This document shows, in pieces, positions 7,660-14,109 of a stretch of 22,059 nucleotides of DNA (the first letter of the stretch is position 1; the number at the start of each line of letters is the position of its first letter). The position numbers and the translations under genes are program-made. The DNA is taken from positions 1-22,059 of the IMG/VR virus record IMGVR_UViG_3300044858_003329; one strand, given 5' to 3'. Source of the stretch: a virus. The notes beneath the pieces are model-generated. The model was not told the origin of the DNA, ran no database searches, and saw nothing but the letters and a program-made list of their open reading frames with translations.

Positions 7660-9260
7660 TAGTATCCGCTCCTTCGTTTTGGTTGTTGTATTGTCTTATC
7701 CATCCAGCGTATGCCGTCAATGCACGCATAGCGGATAACGTCTATCGGGTCTTTCCATGCTTCATCCGTTCCGCCGTCTCCCGTGTATTCCTGAAGGGCA
7801 GTGATGATGTTCTGGCAATTCTCTGAGACATAGAATCGTGGGCGGTTGAGGCTATCCATCTTCGCTTTACGATTGTAGGCCATCTTGCTTTGGATGGCTT
7901 GGATGCCGTCTTCAATGTCCAAACCGGGAGCAGGATTAAATGTCAGCCCGTTGTCAGCCAAGTCTTCGATGATCGAACTCGCCCCGTTCTGCGATTGATA
8001 CTTGGCTGCGCCAAGGCGCGGGTCAATGAGCCTGTCCAGTATTTCCTCCTTGTCATCCGACTCCGACCGGATGATTAGGTCAACGTAGTTCTTAATGCCG
8101 TAGCCAAGCCCCTTGCTTCCGTCTCCACCTATCCATCGTCCTCCATGCCACTTGGCCCAGTCTCCCACATTAACATCCGGCCACTCACGATAGACGTAGT
8201 AGGTTTCGCTTTCATCTACGGCTATCCAGCACATGAACCAGTTCTTGCGCCCAGCCGGGTCTAAGATCATGTAGCGTGTTACGTTATCACGCGGTATCTT
8301 GTCATGTGGTATGACATTAACCTCCCTAGAGAACATAGGGAACCTAGTGGACGCACTCTTGGTCGGAACCCCGTAGGCTCGCGTTAGAATTTCCTCTTCA
8401 CCACGGCCCTGTAAGTCCTGAGCAATACGATCATAACCGCCAAACGGATTGTCTTTTGAATGGAAATAAATGATTGCGCTGTTTCCATTCGCAGCGTGCT
8501 GAATAAACGGAACTGGTCTATCATTGAGGAGTTCCGCCGTTTTGGTTTCAACAGTTCTTGCTTTCTCAAGGTAGTCTCTAACCACCTCCGTGTAACCGTC
8601 AATCGGAGTGAACGTAACAATGACCTTGGCGTTACGGGTAGCCAATCGAAAACGCAGAGTGCGTAGTAGCTCAGGGCCAATAAGGTATTCATCACACCAA
8701 GCCCCAATATTGAGCCATACCGGTTCACGACTGCCCAACTCCGCACCTTCCAGAATAGTATCGTTGTTAAGAAATTGAGCATAGGTTTTGAAGATGATGT
8801 GGCTCCTAGTCCCCGGCAGGATTAGACTACTCTTGGAGAACCCGTTCTTCCGTGTGTAGCTAATGTTCTCCTCCGCACTAAGGGTTTTCTTTCTAAGCTC
8901 TTCAGGGAGAGCATCGTATATGGCGCATTGTTGCTGGCGAATAGACACGTCTGCGTTCTGCGCGAAGCACATAATGACACTACCGGGATTGTCCATTGCA
9001 GCCTTCACCACCGCTGTTGCTGCCCACGTTGTCTTAGACGATCTATTGCCGCCGCTCACAAGTATCTCATTGAAAGACTCTAACAACTCCTCTGCCTTCT
9101 TCCAGTGGGGAAGTTTAAATCCATACCTGTAAGGGTCTCGGATGCTGTTCTCTATCGCCTGATGGTAGATGTCGTAGAGACTAGCTAGAACTTCCGGCTG
9201 CATTTGCGCCATCTCCTCATTGGTTGGTGGCGCGAGAATGGCGTGTTTCCTCCAAATCAT
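7659..9260 (-). CDS. terL: Terminase large subunit (packaging ATPase and nuclease)
   Basis: The 533-residue motor protein pumps DNA through the portal and cuts the concatemer. The ATPase domain has Walker A GGNRSSKT (about 70-77), Walker B ending in CDE (D190, E191, within VWLNIGAWCDEY) and the coupling motif VTFTP (about 215-219). The C-terminal RNase H-like nuclease is shown by MILDPAG (D334), LIDPRLG (D413) and a late Asp in KDPIDVIRY (about 503-511). Order and total length are normal for phage large terminases. It overlaps the small-subunit gene by ATGA. Walker A carries Ser (RSSKT) where many have RSGKT; this should not abolish function. Confidence 0.93.
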   Translation of the reverse strand: MIWRKHAILAPPTNEEMAQMQPEVLASLYDIYHQAIENSIRDPYRYGFKLPHWKKAEELLESFNEILVSGGNRSSKTTWAATAVVKAAMDNPGSVIMCFAQNADVSIRQQQCAIYDALPEELRKKTLSAEENISYTRKNGFSKSSLILPGTRSHIIFKTYAQFLNNDTILEGAELGSREPVWLNIGAWCDEYLIGPELLRTLRFRLATRNAKVIVTFTPIDGYTEVVRDYLEKARTVETKTAELLNDRPVPFIQHAANGNSAIIYFHSKDNPFGGYDRIAQDLQGRGEEEILTRAYGVPTKSASTRFPMFSREVNVIPHDKIPRDNVTRYMILDPAGRKNWFMCWIAVDESETYYVYREWPDVNVGDWAKWHGGRWIGGDGSKGLGYGIKNYVDLIIRSESDDKEEILDRLIDPRLGAAKYQSQNGASSIIEDLADNGLTFNPAPGLDIEDGIQAIQSKMAYNRKAKMDSLNRPRFYVSENCQNIITALQEYTGDGGTDEAWKDPIDVIRYACIDGIRWMDKTIQQPKRRSGY

Positions 9261-9751
9261 ATCTCAACAGCCTCCTTCTGAAGCGCGGCCCTAGCATCAG
9301 CTATAGCCTTCATAGCATCCTCCAAGCTAGGCTTCCCGGCCTTATGCTCTACCACCACCTTGTTCTCCCCTATAGCCTGCATACCCTTATCCACGGCTAT
9401 CCCGTAGGAAAGAACCAAGTCTCGAATGTTCACCTTAGCCAAAGCATCTGGGTTGTTCGCCAGCATCTCTAGCTTCTGTTTAGCCAACAACCTCAGCCCC
9501 TCTGCCATCTCAAACCCATCAGCCGCCAACTGCTTTCGTCTCACCTCAATCGCCACCTCATGCCGCGCCTTCACCTTACTAATCTGATTGAACGAGAAGC
9601 CTGTAGCCTCAGCTATCTCCTCCCACGTATTCCCTTCCGCTAGTTGCTCCAAGCACAGCATAGCCTTCGTCGGCTCTCGCGCCTCTAGGGTGCGACAATC
9701 ACTGTCCACTAGGGAGGACAATAGAACGGGGCTGATGTTCTCTAGGCTCAT
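9257..9751 (-). CDS. terS: Terminase small subunit-like protein
   Basis: A 164-residue protein with a helix-turn-helix at about 41-64 (TWEEIAEATGFSFNQISKVK), followed by long helices rich in Ala, Glu and Lys that suit oligomer formation, and a C-terminal helical tail. Small terminase subunits recognise the packaging site and hand DNA to the large subunit; this combination and direct ATGA overlap with terL support that. It is the first gene of the minus-strand arm and starts at one copy of a 16-base direct repeat, so its start may be under local control. Small subunits diverge quickly, so the name rests mainly on context and the HTH. Confidence 0.75.
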   Translation of the reverse strand: MSLENISPVLLSSLVDSDCRTLEAREPTKAMLCLEQLAEGNTWEEIAEATGFSFNQISKVKARHEVAIEVRRKQLAADGFEMAEGLRLLAKQKLEMLANNPDALAKVNIRDLVLSYGIAVDKGMQAIGENKVVVEHKAGKPSLEDAMKAIADARAALQKEAVEI

Positions 9752-9793
9752 ACTTTAGACAAATAGATCATAATCGACTTATACTTTAAACAA
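9747..9793 (-). promoter_or_regulatory. Paired 16-base repeats at the terS start
   Basis: On the minus strand TTGTYTAAAGTATRAG occurs twice (14 of 16 identical), at 9778-9793 and 9747-9762, 31 bases apart or about three helical turns. The proximal copy contains the terS start codon. A TATGAT -10-like element lies between them (complement of 9767-9772), with the distal TTGTTT 15 bases upstream, a short spacing for a -35. This could be a promoter with operator sites. Confidence 0.4.
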
Positions 9794-9944
9794 TCCAGAC
9801 ATAGAATGCCAAACAAAAACAATGAAAAAAAGTCTTTCATCGTTATCCTTCGCTTGCGTATGGATTGTAACCAGCCCCCAAAATTTCTGTCAAGCCATTT
9901 GTTCAACTATGTTTCCCCGTCTTCTTCAACTATGTTCTACGTTC

Positions 9945-10005
9945 TCCTTTTAGGAAGGACCATTTACAATATTCCCTCCTTTTATGAGGGACCATTTGAA
10001 TTATT
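9945..10005. repeat. Two 29-base direct repeats, each with its own small inverted repeat
   Basis: Copies at 9945-9973 and 9977-10005 match at 24 of 29 positions, with a 32-base period. The first contains TCCTT...AAGGA (9945-9949/9955-9959). The second contains CCCTC...GAGGG (9974-9978/9986-9990). Both stems pair perfectly although the bases differ, and each is followed by GACCATTT. Confidence 0.6.
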
Positions 10006-10074
10006 TTTTTATGGGGGCGTTCTGACCAATTACAATAACCCCACCCCCCCCAAGCCCGACCTATCGGCGGCAGG

Positions 10075-10145
10075 CCATAGGGTGAGACAGTCGATGTCCT
10101 ACCCATCACGGCAAAACGATAGGTGGGACAGCCTATGTCTCAGCC
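10075..10145. repeat. Operator-like repeats RGACA-N5-TGTCY
   Basis: Two related segments, 10075-10104 and 10117-10145, share the layout ATAGG-TGRGACAG-NNNATGTC with a period of about 42 bases (four helical turns). Each has a quasi-palindrome: AGACAgtcgaTGTCC and GGACAgcctaTGTCT. A related inverted pair (GCGAC/GTCGC overlapping GTCTC/GAGAC) follows at about 10159-10182. Such symmetry fits binding sites for a dimeric regulator. Confidence 0.5.
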
Positions 10146-10207
10146 TCAAGGGCTTAATGCGACAGAGTCTCAGTCGCGAGACGGTTATTCGCGTAAGGGA
10201 GGTGAAT

Positions 10208-10246
10208 GGATTCAGGCGGGGGATTGACGGCGAGGATTCAGGCGGG
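10208..10246. repeat. 13-base direct repeat in the control region
   Basis: GGATTCAGGCGGG occurs exactly at 10208-10220 and 10234-10246, with a 26-base period. Function unknown. Confidence 0.55.
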
Positions 10247-10380
10247 CGGGCAGTCCATACCTAGCGTTGGCCGTTGGCTCTCTTCCTTTGTGCTTACGCT
10301 ATCCCTAGCCTTTTGCTCTGCTCTTACAGTGTGAGGTATTAGGGGCCGCGCGTTGGATGCCCGAAATGAATTTTAACCCT

Positions 10381-10414
10381 TTGACATTGCTTCACTTGCG
10401 TCTCTCGCTATTCT
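10381..10414 (+). promoter_or_regulatory. Possible early promoter
   Basis: A perfect TTGACA (10381-10386) overlaps a TTGCTT (10387-10392); the latter is 16 bases before TATTCT (10409-10414). The first is too far from that -10-like box for a standard spacing. It lies about 100 bases before the first plus-strand gene. This is a weak call. Confidence 0.25.
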
Positions 10415-10517
10415 TTTTTCACAAAAAGACTTGCAATCGCTCACACGCTCGCACACTCTCACCGCATAGCCAACGCACAACGCAGAGGCAACCAAAAACA
10501 GAAAAGGAAAACACATC

Positions 10518-10703
10518 ATGGAAACGAAACACGACAAGATTGCCAAAGCCGCCGCAAAACTCGCCTCCGCCTTTCTTCACCGAAACGCAAATATTCGCAC
10601 CGCATATCGGGACGCGCACCGCACGCTTCGCTATCACTTGAACAGAACAGCGGAAGACTTAGCAATTGCGGCCAATCGTTCTGAGTCTTGGATGAACTCA
10701 TAA
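10518..10703 (+). CDS. First rightward gene, small helical protein, unknown
   Basis: A 61-residue basic, helical protein (KIAKAAAKLASAFLHRNANI, ending RSESWMNS). The start is supported by AGAAAAGGAAAACACATC before ATG, a version of a leader that recurs before the next two genes. An overlapping 94-codon frame from 10357 has Pro/Thr-rich shadow composition and no ribosome site. The gene is followed directly by a terminator-like hairpin. First genes of early arms often encode host takeover proteins, but nothing in this sequence shows a function. Confidence 0.65.
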   Translation: METKHDKIAKAAAKLASAFLHRNANIRTAYRDAHRTLRYHLNRTAEDLAIAANRSESWMNS

Positions 10704-10750
10704 CACCCCGCAAACCCAACCCCAACCCTGCCGACACTCGGCGGGGCTTT
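10701..10750 (+). terminator. Hairpin terminator, copy 1 of a repeated module
   Basis: From the stop codon the sequence reads TAACACCCCGCAA, then a C/A-rich spacer, then the stem CCCTGCCGA/TCGGCGGGG (10726-10734/10738-10746, one G-U pair, CAC loop) followed by CTTT. The T tract is short, so termination may be partial. A near-identical module occurs at 11361-11412. Confidence 0.6.
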
Positions 10751-10786
10751 GGGCTGAACAGAAACCCAAAACAGAAAGGAAAACAA

Positions 10787-11080
10787 ATGAATCCATTAGA
10801 AACACTCCGCTATCACGTCACGGGCGCAATTGAACGCGGAGAAAAGCAAGCAATCGCTGGCATTACTTCGCGCAAACACTTTGAGAAAATGACGTGCGGA
10901 AACGTCCTTGCGGAAGTGTTGAAAGAAGTAGCGCGGGCAAATGAGGCCCTTTCAAAGGGTGATTCGATTGGTTGCAAGATTCACTTGGAATACGTTGAAA
11001 CGATTATTGACGACGCTTGTTATCAATATGGCTCTTCAGCGGTGTTTGGAGTTATGGAAATTTCTGCCCTCACCAAGTAA
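10787..11080 (+). CDS. Small helical protein, unknown function
   Basis: The start at 10787 is chosen because ACAGAAAGGAAAACAA lies directly before it; the open frame extends 33 codons further upstream through the terminator-like hairpin, which is not plausible coding. The 97-residue product is helical (EVLKEVARANEALSKGDSIG, then HLEYVETIIDDACYQYGSS) and acidic towards the end, without signal or membrane segments. No family is recognised. It sits in the early arm between two small genes that share the same leader sequence and was probably duplicated as an expression module with them. Confidence 0.65.
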   Translation: MNPLETLRYHVTGAIERGEKQAIAGITSRKHFEKMTCGNVLAEVLKEVARANEALSKGDSIGCKIHLEYVETIIDDACYQYGSSAVFGVMEISALTK

Positions 11081-11108
11081 ACACCCCATAAAACAGAAAA
11101 GGAAACAA

Positions 11109-11363
11109 ATGAACACCCGGGAAATCTATCACTTATTGCGCCGCCAATATCGCACGGCGAAACGCGATTTGCTAGCTAACAACGCAATTGCCATTTGCCA
11201 ACAGGCCAACAGCGCGTTGAGAAAGCTCACCAAAAGTTGGGACGTCGGCTTAATGCCGCCGTGCAACCCTAATTACTACAATATCTCGACAGAATGGGAG
11301 ACAAAGGGAAATCGCCGCACGCTTTTCGTCTCTCGCTCGCTCACTAATTGGCTGAAAGCTTAA
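11109..11363 (+). CDS. Small basic protein, unknown function
   Basis: The start at 11109 follows AACAGAAAAGGAAACAA, matching the leaders of the two preceding genes; the longer in-frame start at 10941 lies inside the previous gene. The product has 84 residues, basic, with a helical N-terminal half (EIYHLLRRQYRTAKRDLLAN, then ANSALRKLTKSW) and a more beta-prone C-terminal half (YYNISTEWETKG, RRTLFVSRS). It could bind nucleic acid given its charge, but that is a guess. A repeated terminator module begins at its stop codon. Confidence 0.65.
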   Translation: MNTREIYHLLRRQYRTAKRDLLANNAIAICQQANSALRKLTKSWDVGLMPPCNPNYYNISTEWETKGNRRTLFVSRSLTNWLKA

Positions 11364-11412
11364 CACCCCGCAACTCCCAACCCCCAACCCTGCCGACACT
11401 CGGCGGGGTTTT
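11361..11412 (+). terminator. Hairpin terminator, copy 2 of a repeated module
   Basis: This has the same TAACACCCCGCAA start and the same stem CCCTGCCGA/TCGGCGGGG (11388-11396/11400-11408, CAC loop) as at 10701-10750, here followed by TTTT. The spacer differs by a few bases. The T tract makes this the better terminator of the two. Confidence 0.65.
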
Positions 11413-11473
11413 GGAGTGCCCGGGCATGACGTCCGGGGAAGGCAACGCTAGAAAAAGACTAGGGAAAAACACA

Positions 11474-12346
11474 ATGACAACGGAAGAAAAAAAAGACGTT
11501 TATAGCATCATCACGGAACGCATCGTTTCCCAATTAGAAGCGGGGACGGTTCCTTGGCGCAAACCTTGGAAAGCGCAAAACGGCGGCAACCCTGCAAACT
11601 TTGGAAGCCGCAAATCCTACCGGGGCATAAATTGGTTTCTGCTATCCTTTTCCCCTTATTCGTGCCCGTTTTGGCTCACTTACAAACAAGCCGCCGAATT
11701 GAAGGGAAGCGTGCGGAAAGGGGAAAAGGGGACGCCGGTAGTCTTTTGGAATTGGGTTGATAGCAAAACAGAAAAGGACGCTACCGGCAAGCCGAAGAAA
11801 ATCCCCTTCCTGAAGTATTACACGGTTTTCAACGTTGAACAGTGCGACGGCATAGCATGGGCGGCAGAAAAGATTGAAGGGGCAACCTTTAACCCCGTAG
11901 CAGAGGCGGAAAAGATTGTTTCCAATATGCCAAGGGCTCCCAAATTGGCACACGGCGGCGACAGAGCATATTATCGCCCGTCAACAGATAGCGTGCAAAT
12001 GCCAAAAGCCGAAACGTTTGACACGTCCGGAAACTACTATTCCACACTTTTCCACGAATTAGCGCACGCAACGGGGCACGAAAGTCGGTTAAACCGTAAA
12101 GGGGTTGCAGAGGTTGCGGCGTTTGGCGGGGAAACCTACGCGAAAGAGGAACTAGTCGCGGAGATGGGCGCGGCGTTCCTTTGCGCTGTTTCGGGGATTG
12201 ACAACACCTTGCCCGCTTCCGCCTCTTATATTCAGGGATGGCTAAAGCAATTGAAAGAGGATGCCAAGCTAGTAATTCACGCCGCCGCGCAGGGACAACG
12301 GGCCGCCGATTTCATTTTGGGAAAGATGGAAACGCACGCCGATTGA
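11474..12346 (+). CDS. ArdC-like antirestriction protein (ssDNA-binding + metallopeptidase domains)
   Basis: I start at 11474 (AGGGAAAAACACA before ATG), giving 290 residues; an upstream in-frame ATG lies within the terminator module. Residues 8-125 match the ArdC N-terminal ssDNA-binding domain (ITERIVSQLEAGTVPWRKPW, YRGINWFLL, WLTYKQA). Residues 160-285 are the zincin-like domain with HELAH at 194-198 (two zinc His and the catalytic Glu) and the downstream acidic segment YAKEELVAEMGAAF that usually supplies the third ligand. ArdC proteins from plasmids and phages protect incoming DNA, and the early position fits that job. Family assignment is strong. Whether this copy inhibits restriction or serves DNA metabolism is not shown. 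Confidence 0.9.
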   Translation: MTTEEKKDVYSIITERIVSQLEAGTVPWRKPWKAQNGGNPANFGSRKSYRGINWFLLSFSPYSCPFWLTYKQAAELKGSVRKGEKGTPVVFWNWVDSKTEKDATGKPKKIPFLKYYTVFNVEQCDGIAWAAEKIEGATFNPVAEAEKIVSNMPRAPKLAHGGDRAYYRPSTDSVQMPKAETFDTSGNYYSTLFHELAHATGHESRLNRKGVAEVAAFGGETYAKEELVAEMGAAFLCAVSGIDNTLPASASYIQGWLKQLKEDAKLVIHAAAQGQRAADFILGKMETHAD

Positions 12347-12369
12347 TTAACCCTCAAACACAATCAAAA

Positions 12370-12398
12370 GCCTGCTCCCGTTAATGGGGCGGGCCTTT
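12370..12398 (+). terminator. Intrinsic terminator-like hairpin after the ArdC gene
   Basis: GCCTGCTCC (12370-12378) pairs with GGGGCGGGC (12386-12394), including two G-U pairs, around a 7-base loop. AAAA precedes it and CTTT follows. It is 23 bases after the ArdC stop. The T run is short. The GGGGTGA just after may serve as the ribosome site of the next gene. Confidence 0.6.
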
Positions 12399-12411
12399 GG
12401 GGTGAACACTT

Positions 12412-12732
12412 ATGAACACACACACACACACACACACGCCGGGCAACTGGTTTGCCGACATTTGCAAAAATAACTCCTCCCTTTCGAGCGTTCATTCTTT
12501 TGGAGAAATCCCGGAGTTGATGCGCCCTTGGAATGTTGCAATATGCACGGGACCGCAAGCCAACGCAAACGCCCGTTTGATTGCAGCCGCGCCGGCGTTG
12601 CTTGAAGCTTTAGAGGATGCCGCGTTTTTGATGCGTATGGCGGCAAAAATTGCCGGGCCTATGCAAGACAGTTTTAAGCGTAGCGCGGAAGATGCGGCTA
12701 AAGCCATAGCCAAAGCGGAGGGCGTGAAATGA
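12412..12732 (+). CDS. Phage hypothetical protein with NARLIAAAPALLEAL motif
   Basis: The 106-residue product begins MNTHTHTHTPG because codons 2-9 lie in an AC dinucleotide run. The middle NARLIAAAPALLEALEDA is a motif I have often seen in small phage and prophage proteins of unknown function, usually as a helix near the C-terminus; here further Ala/Lys-rich helices follow (SAEDAAKAIAKAEG). GGGGTGA eight bases upstream of ATG is an acceptable ribosome site. The gene starts an ATGA-coupled run of small genes leading to the lysozyme. Function unknown. A change in the AC repeat number would shift the frame. Confidence 0.7.
   Translation: MNTHTHTHTPGNWFADICKNNSSLSSVHSFGEIPELMRPWNVAICTGPQANANARLIAAAPALLEALEDAAFLMRMAAKIAGPMQDSFKRSAEDAAKAIAKAEGVK
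12416..12437 (+). repeat. (AC)11 dinucleotide microsatellite inside a start region
   Basis: Eleven uninterrupted AC units start two bases after the ATG of the 12412 gene. Gain or loss of one or two units would frameshift the gene. Confidence 0.95.
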
Positions 12733-13016
12733 GCACGACGATCAACACATTAAAAAATCTCTGCGAATTGATAAACATCGCCACGGGTTCGCCTGCGACG
12801 CCTTACACGCGCACGGAAACCGGACTAACTGCAAACATCGGAAACTTTCATCTCTCACAAGGTTACGGCGGGGTATGCGTGCATAGAATTGCAAATGAGG
12901 ATGGCGGAATCACAACACCGATTTGGGCAACATACATTTCTAAAAAGGCGGCGGAGGGTAATATGCGCGCATATTTGGCGGGATGTGAAACGCGAAAAGC
13001 GAAGGGCAACGCATGA
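12729..13016 (+). CDS. Small phage protein, unknown function
   Basis: A 95-residue protein coupled by ATGA overlap to both neighbours. It has a helical start (INTLKNLCELINIATG), a central beta-prone, Gly-rich part (FHLSQGYGGVCVHRIANEDG) and a helical end (SKKAAEGNMRAYLAGCETRK). No domain is recognised and there is no signal peptide or membrane segment. Co-translation in a run that ends with a secreted lysozyme does not by itself imply a lysis role. Confidence 0.7.
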   Translation: MSTTINTLKNLCELINIATGSPATPYTRTETGLTANIGNFHLSQGYGGVCVHRIANEDGGITTPIWATYISKKAAEGNMRAYLAGCETRKAKGNA

Positions 13017-13267
13017 GCGCACCCTTTCAACCCGGCCAACGGGTAACGCCTAGCGAATATAGCTTGCGGCCTGCCCGCGATAGTTGGTTGCGTGCCGGTA
13101 GCCCTCAACTTAAGACAGCCTATTTGGATGAATATGAGAAGCGAAAGGCAACCATAGGAACGGTGGTTTCATGCGAGAAGGGGAAATATGGTTACGGCGT
13201 GCAGGTAAAGACCGATGCCGGGGCCGTGCATCAATCCATGCCCAATCTTTGGGAGGAGGTCGCATGA
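13013..13267 (+). CDS. Small basic beta-barrel-like protein, unknown function
   Basis: An 84-residue protein. The ending segment (IGTVVSCEKGKYGYGVQVKT, then HQSMPNLWEEV) looks like a small SH3/KOW-like barrel with alternating hydrophobic residues. PGQRVTPSEY near the start also fits a beta strand. It overlaps the preceding and following genes by ATGA. The lysozyme start lies in its last codons, so the two are probably translationally coupled. The specific role is unknown. Confidence 0.65.
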   Translation: MSAPFQPGQRVTPSEYSLRPARDSWLRAGSPQLKTAYLDEYEKRKATIGTVVSCEKGKYGYGVQVKTDAGAVHQSMPNLWEEVA

Positions 13268-13635
13268 AACGCGCCCTTTTCATCCTATGCCTTGCCGTGT
13301 CTGCCTTGCCCGCAAGGGCGGGGCTATGGGAGGCTGTTTGCCGTGTCGAAAGCAACGGAAACCCGCTTGCCGTAGGTGATGGCGGACGTGCGGCGGGAAT
13401 AGCTCAGATATGGGCGATAACCGTAAAGGACGTTAACCGAATAGCGGGGACAAAATACACCCCAAATGATAGGTTCGACCCCGAAAAATCACGGCAAATG
13501 TTTCGGCTTTACACTGAACACTATGGCAAGGGCCAATCTGACGAGGTAAAAGCCCGAATTTGGAACGGCGGGCCTACGGGAAACAAAAAACGGGCAACAA
13601 TTGCTTATTGGAACAAAATCAAAAAACACCTATAA
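13264..13635 (+). CDS. Secreted lysozyme-like/lytic transglycosylase (candidate endolysin)
   Basis: The start at 13264 (ATGA overlap, preceded by GGGAGG) gives 123 residues. The N-terminus MKRALFILCLAVSALPARA is a clear Sec signal peptide ending in an AxA-type cleavage site, so the enzyme acts on peptidoglycan outside the cytoplasm. The mature part has the lysozyme-like fold pattern: catalytic Glu candidate E29 in CRVESNGNP, then AGIAQIW, a DVNR helix and a closing ARIWNGGP with an aromatic YW. This matches small transglycosylase-type enzymes in phages. With the two tiny membrane proteins just downstream it could form a lysis cluster. A virion-associated role in cell entry is an alternative. 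Confidence 0.85.
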   Translation: MKRALFILCLAVSALPARAGLWEAVCRVESNGNPLAVGDGGRAAGIAQIWAITVKDVNRIAGTKYTPNDRFDPEKSRQMFRLYTEHYGKGQSDEVKARIWNGGPTGNKKRATIAYWNKIKKHL

Positions 13636-13638
13636 AAA

Positions 13639-13800
13639 ATGAAAACACATGACGAGATAAATGATGAAATGCGCGAACAAATAAACATGAAATTCCCTCG
13701 GCCTAAGGGCGGATTTTCATCTATGGATGAGGAAGACGCATGGCGCGAATCGCATGAGAAGCGGTTTATTGAATTGGTCTTTAGCTATAAACACCCATGA
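13639..13800 (+). CDS. Short acidic protein downstream of the lysozyme
   Basis: A 53-codon frame (MKTHDEINDEMREQINMKF...) beginning three bases after the lysozyme stop with an A-rich start (TATAAAAA-ATG) and ending in an ATGA overlap with a tiny membrane protein. Continuous ATGA coupling on its right side and even codon character support it as a real gene, though it is short. It is charged and probably helical, with no membrane segment. I do not recognise it. Confidence 0.55.
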   Translation: MKTHDEINDEMREQINMKFPRPKGGFSSMDEEDAWRESHEKRFIELVFSYKHP

Positions 13801-13883
13801 CAAGACTTATTCTCAACGCCGCGCTTTGCCTGCTTTCCATCGGCGCGCTAGTCCTATGCCTAGCCGTAAGGCTTCTCAGATGA
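13797..13883 (+). CDS. 28-residue single-pass membrane peptide
   Basis: MTRLILNAALCLLSIGALVL and the rest of its 28 residues form one hydrophobic helix flanked by Arg at both ends (MTR and RLLR). It is joined by ATGA overlaps to both neighbours, which supports translation despite its size. Its position 160 bases after the secreted lysozyme makes it a candidate holin-like or pinholin-like peptide or lysis regulator. Sequence alone cannot distinguish these from a membrane peptide of other function. Confidence 0.5.
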   Translation: MTRLILNAALCLLSIGALVLCLAVRLLR

Positions 13884-14101
13884 CGCCTAAGCCCTACAGA
13901 CTGCCCAAGGTGAGGCTTGTCGGCCTAGTTAACCCTCGCACCCTCGCAAGCCTGCAAGCGTGGCGTAAAGCCTACGGAATACCCATTGGGGAGAGCCTAG
14001 ATGCACTCTTCGATCATGCCATGCGGGGTGAAGGGGCGTTTATTTTCCGTCTTCCGGTAAACGGCAATCCTTTGCCTGATAACTCAGATAAACCTCAATA
14101 A
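13880..14101 (+). CDS. Ribbon-helix-helix-like small protein
   Basis: The start at 13880 is fixed by ATGA overlap with the 28-residue membrane peptide, giving 73 residues; the open frame extends upstream only through other genes. The order basic beta strand (KVRLVGLV), helix (TLASLQAWRKAYG) and second helix (IGESLDALFDHAM) fits a ribbon-helix-helix DNA-binding fold, as found in small phage repressors. The tail is polar and probably disordered. DNA binding is an inference from pattern. Its target might be any of the repeated operator-like sites in this genome. Confidence 0.55.
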   Translation: MTPKPYRLPKVRLVGLVNPRTLASLQAWRKAYGIPIGESLDALFDHAMRGEGAFIFRLPVNGNPLPDNSDKPQ

Positions 14102-14109
14102 ATGACACT

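Larger units (their letters stand above)
9752..10517. other. Divergent control region without genes
   Basis: This 766-base stretch separates the two arms. It is AT-rich and homopolymer-laden near 9960-10025, has a C tract near 10040-10050, and becomes GC-rich to the right. It holds at least four sets of short repeats, including TTCAACTATGTT at 9902-9913 and 9925-9936 plus those listed separately. It is the natural place for early and late promoters and possibly an origin or packaging site. An open frame of 152 codons at 9806-10264 has repetitive, non-protein-like composition and no ribosome site, so I do not call it. Confidence 0.6.

Noticed and set aside
9806-10264. Plus-strand open frame of 152 codons in the divergent region
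   Set aside because: It runs through homopolymer tracts and all the short repeats, has odd composition and no ribosome site; it is better explained as non-coding control DNA.
9752-10517. CRISPR-like array in the repeat-rich gap
   Set aside because: Repeats are in pairs of different families, not a regular series of one repeat with equal spacers.
10357-10641. Plus-strand frame of 94 codons overlapping the 10518 gene
   Set aside because: Pro/Thr/Arg-rich shadow composition and no ribosome site, while the overlapping 61-codon frame has a good one.
12364-12646. Minus-strand frames with Cys-Val repeats over the AC run
   Set aside because: They only reflect the AC dinucleotide repeat read on the other strand and have no gene context.
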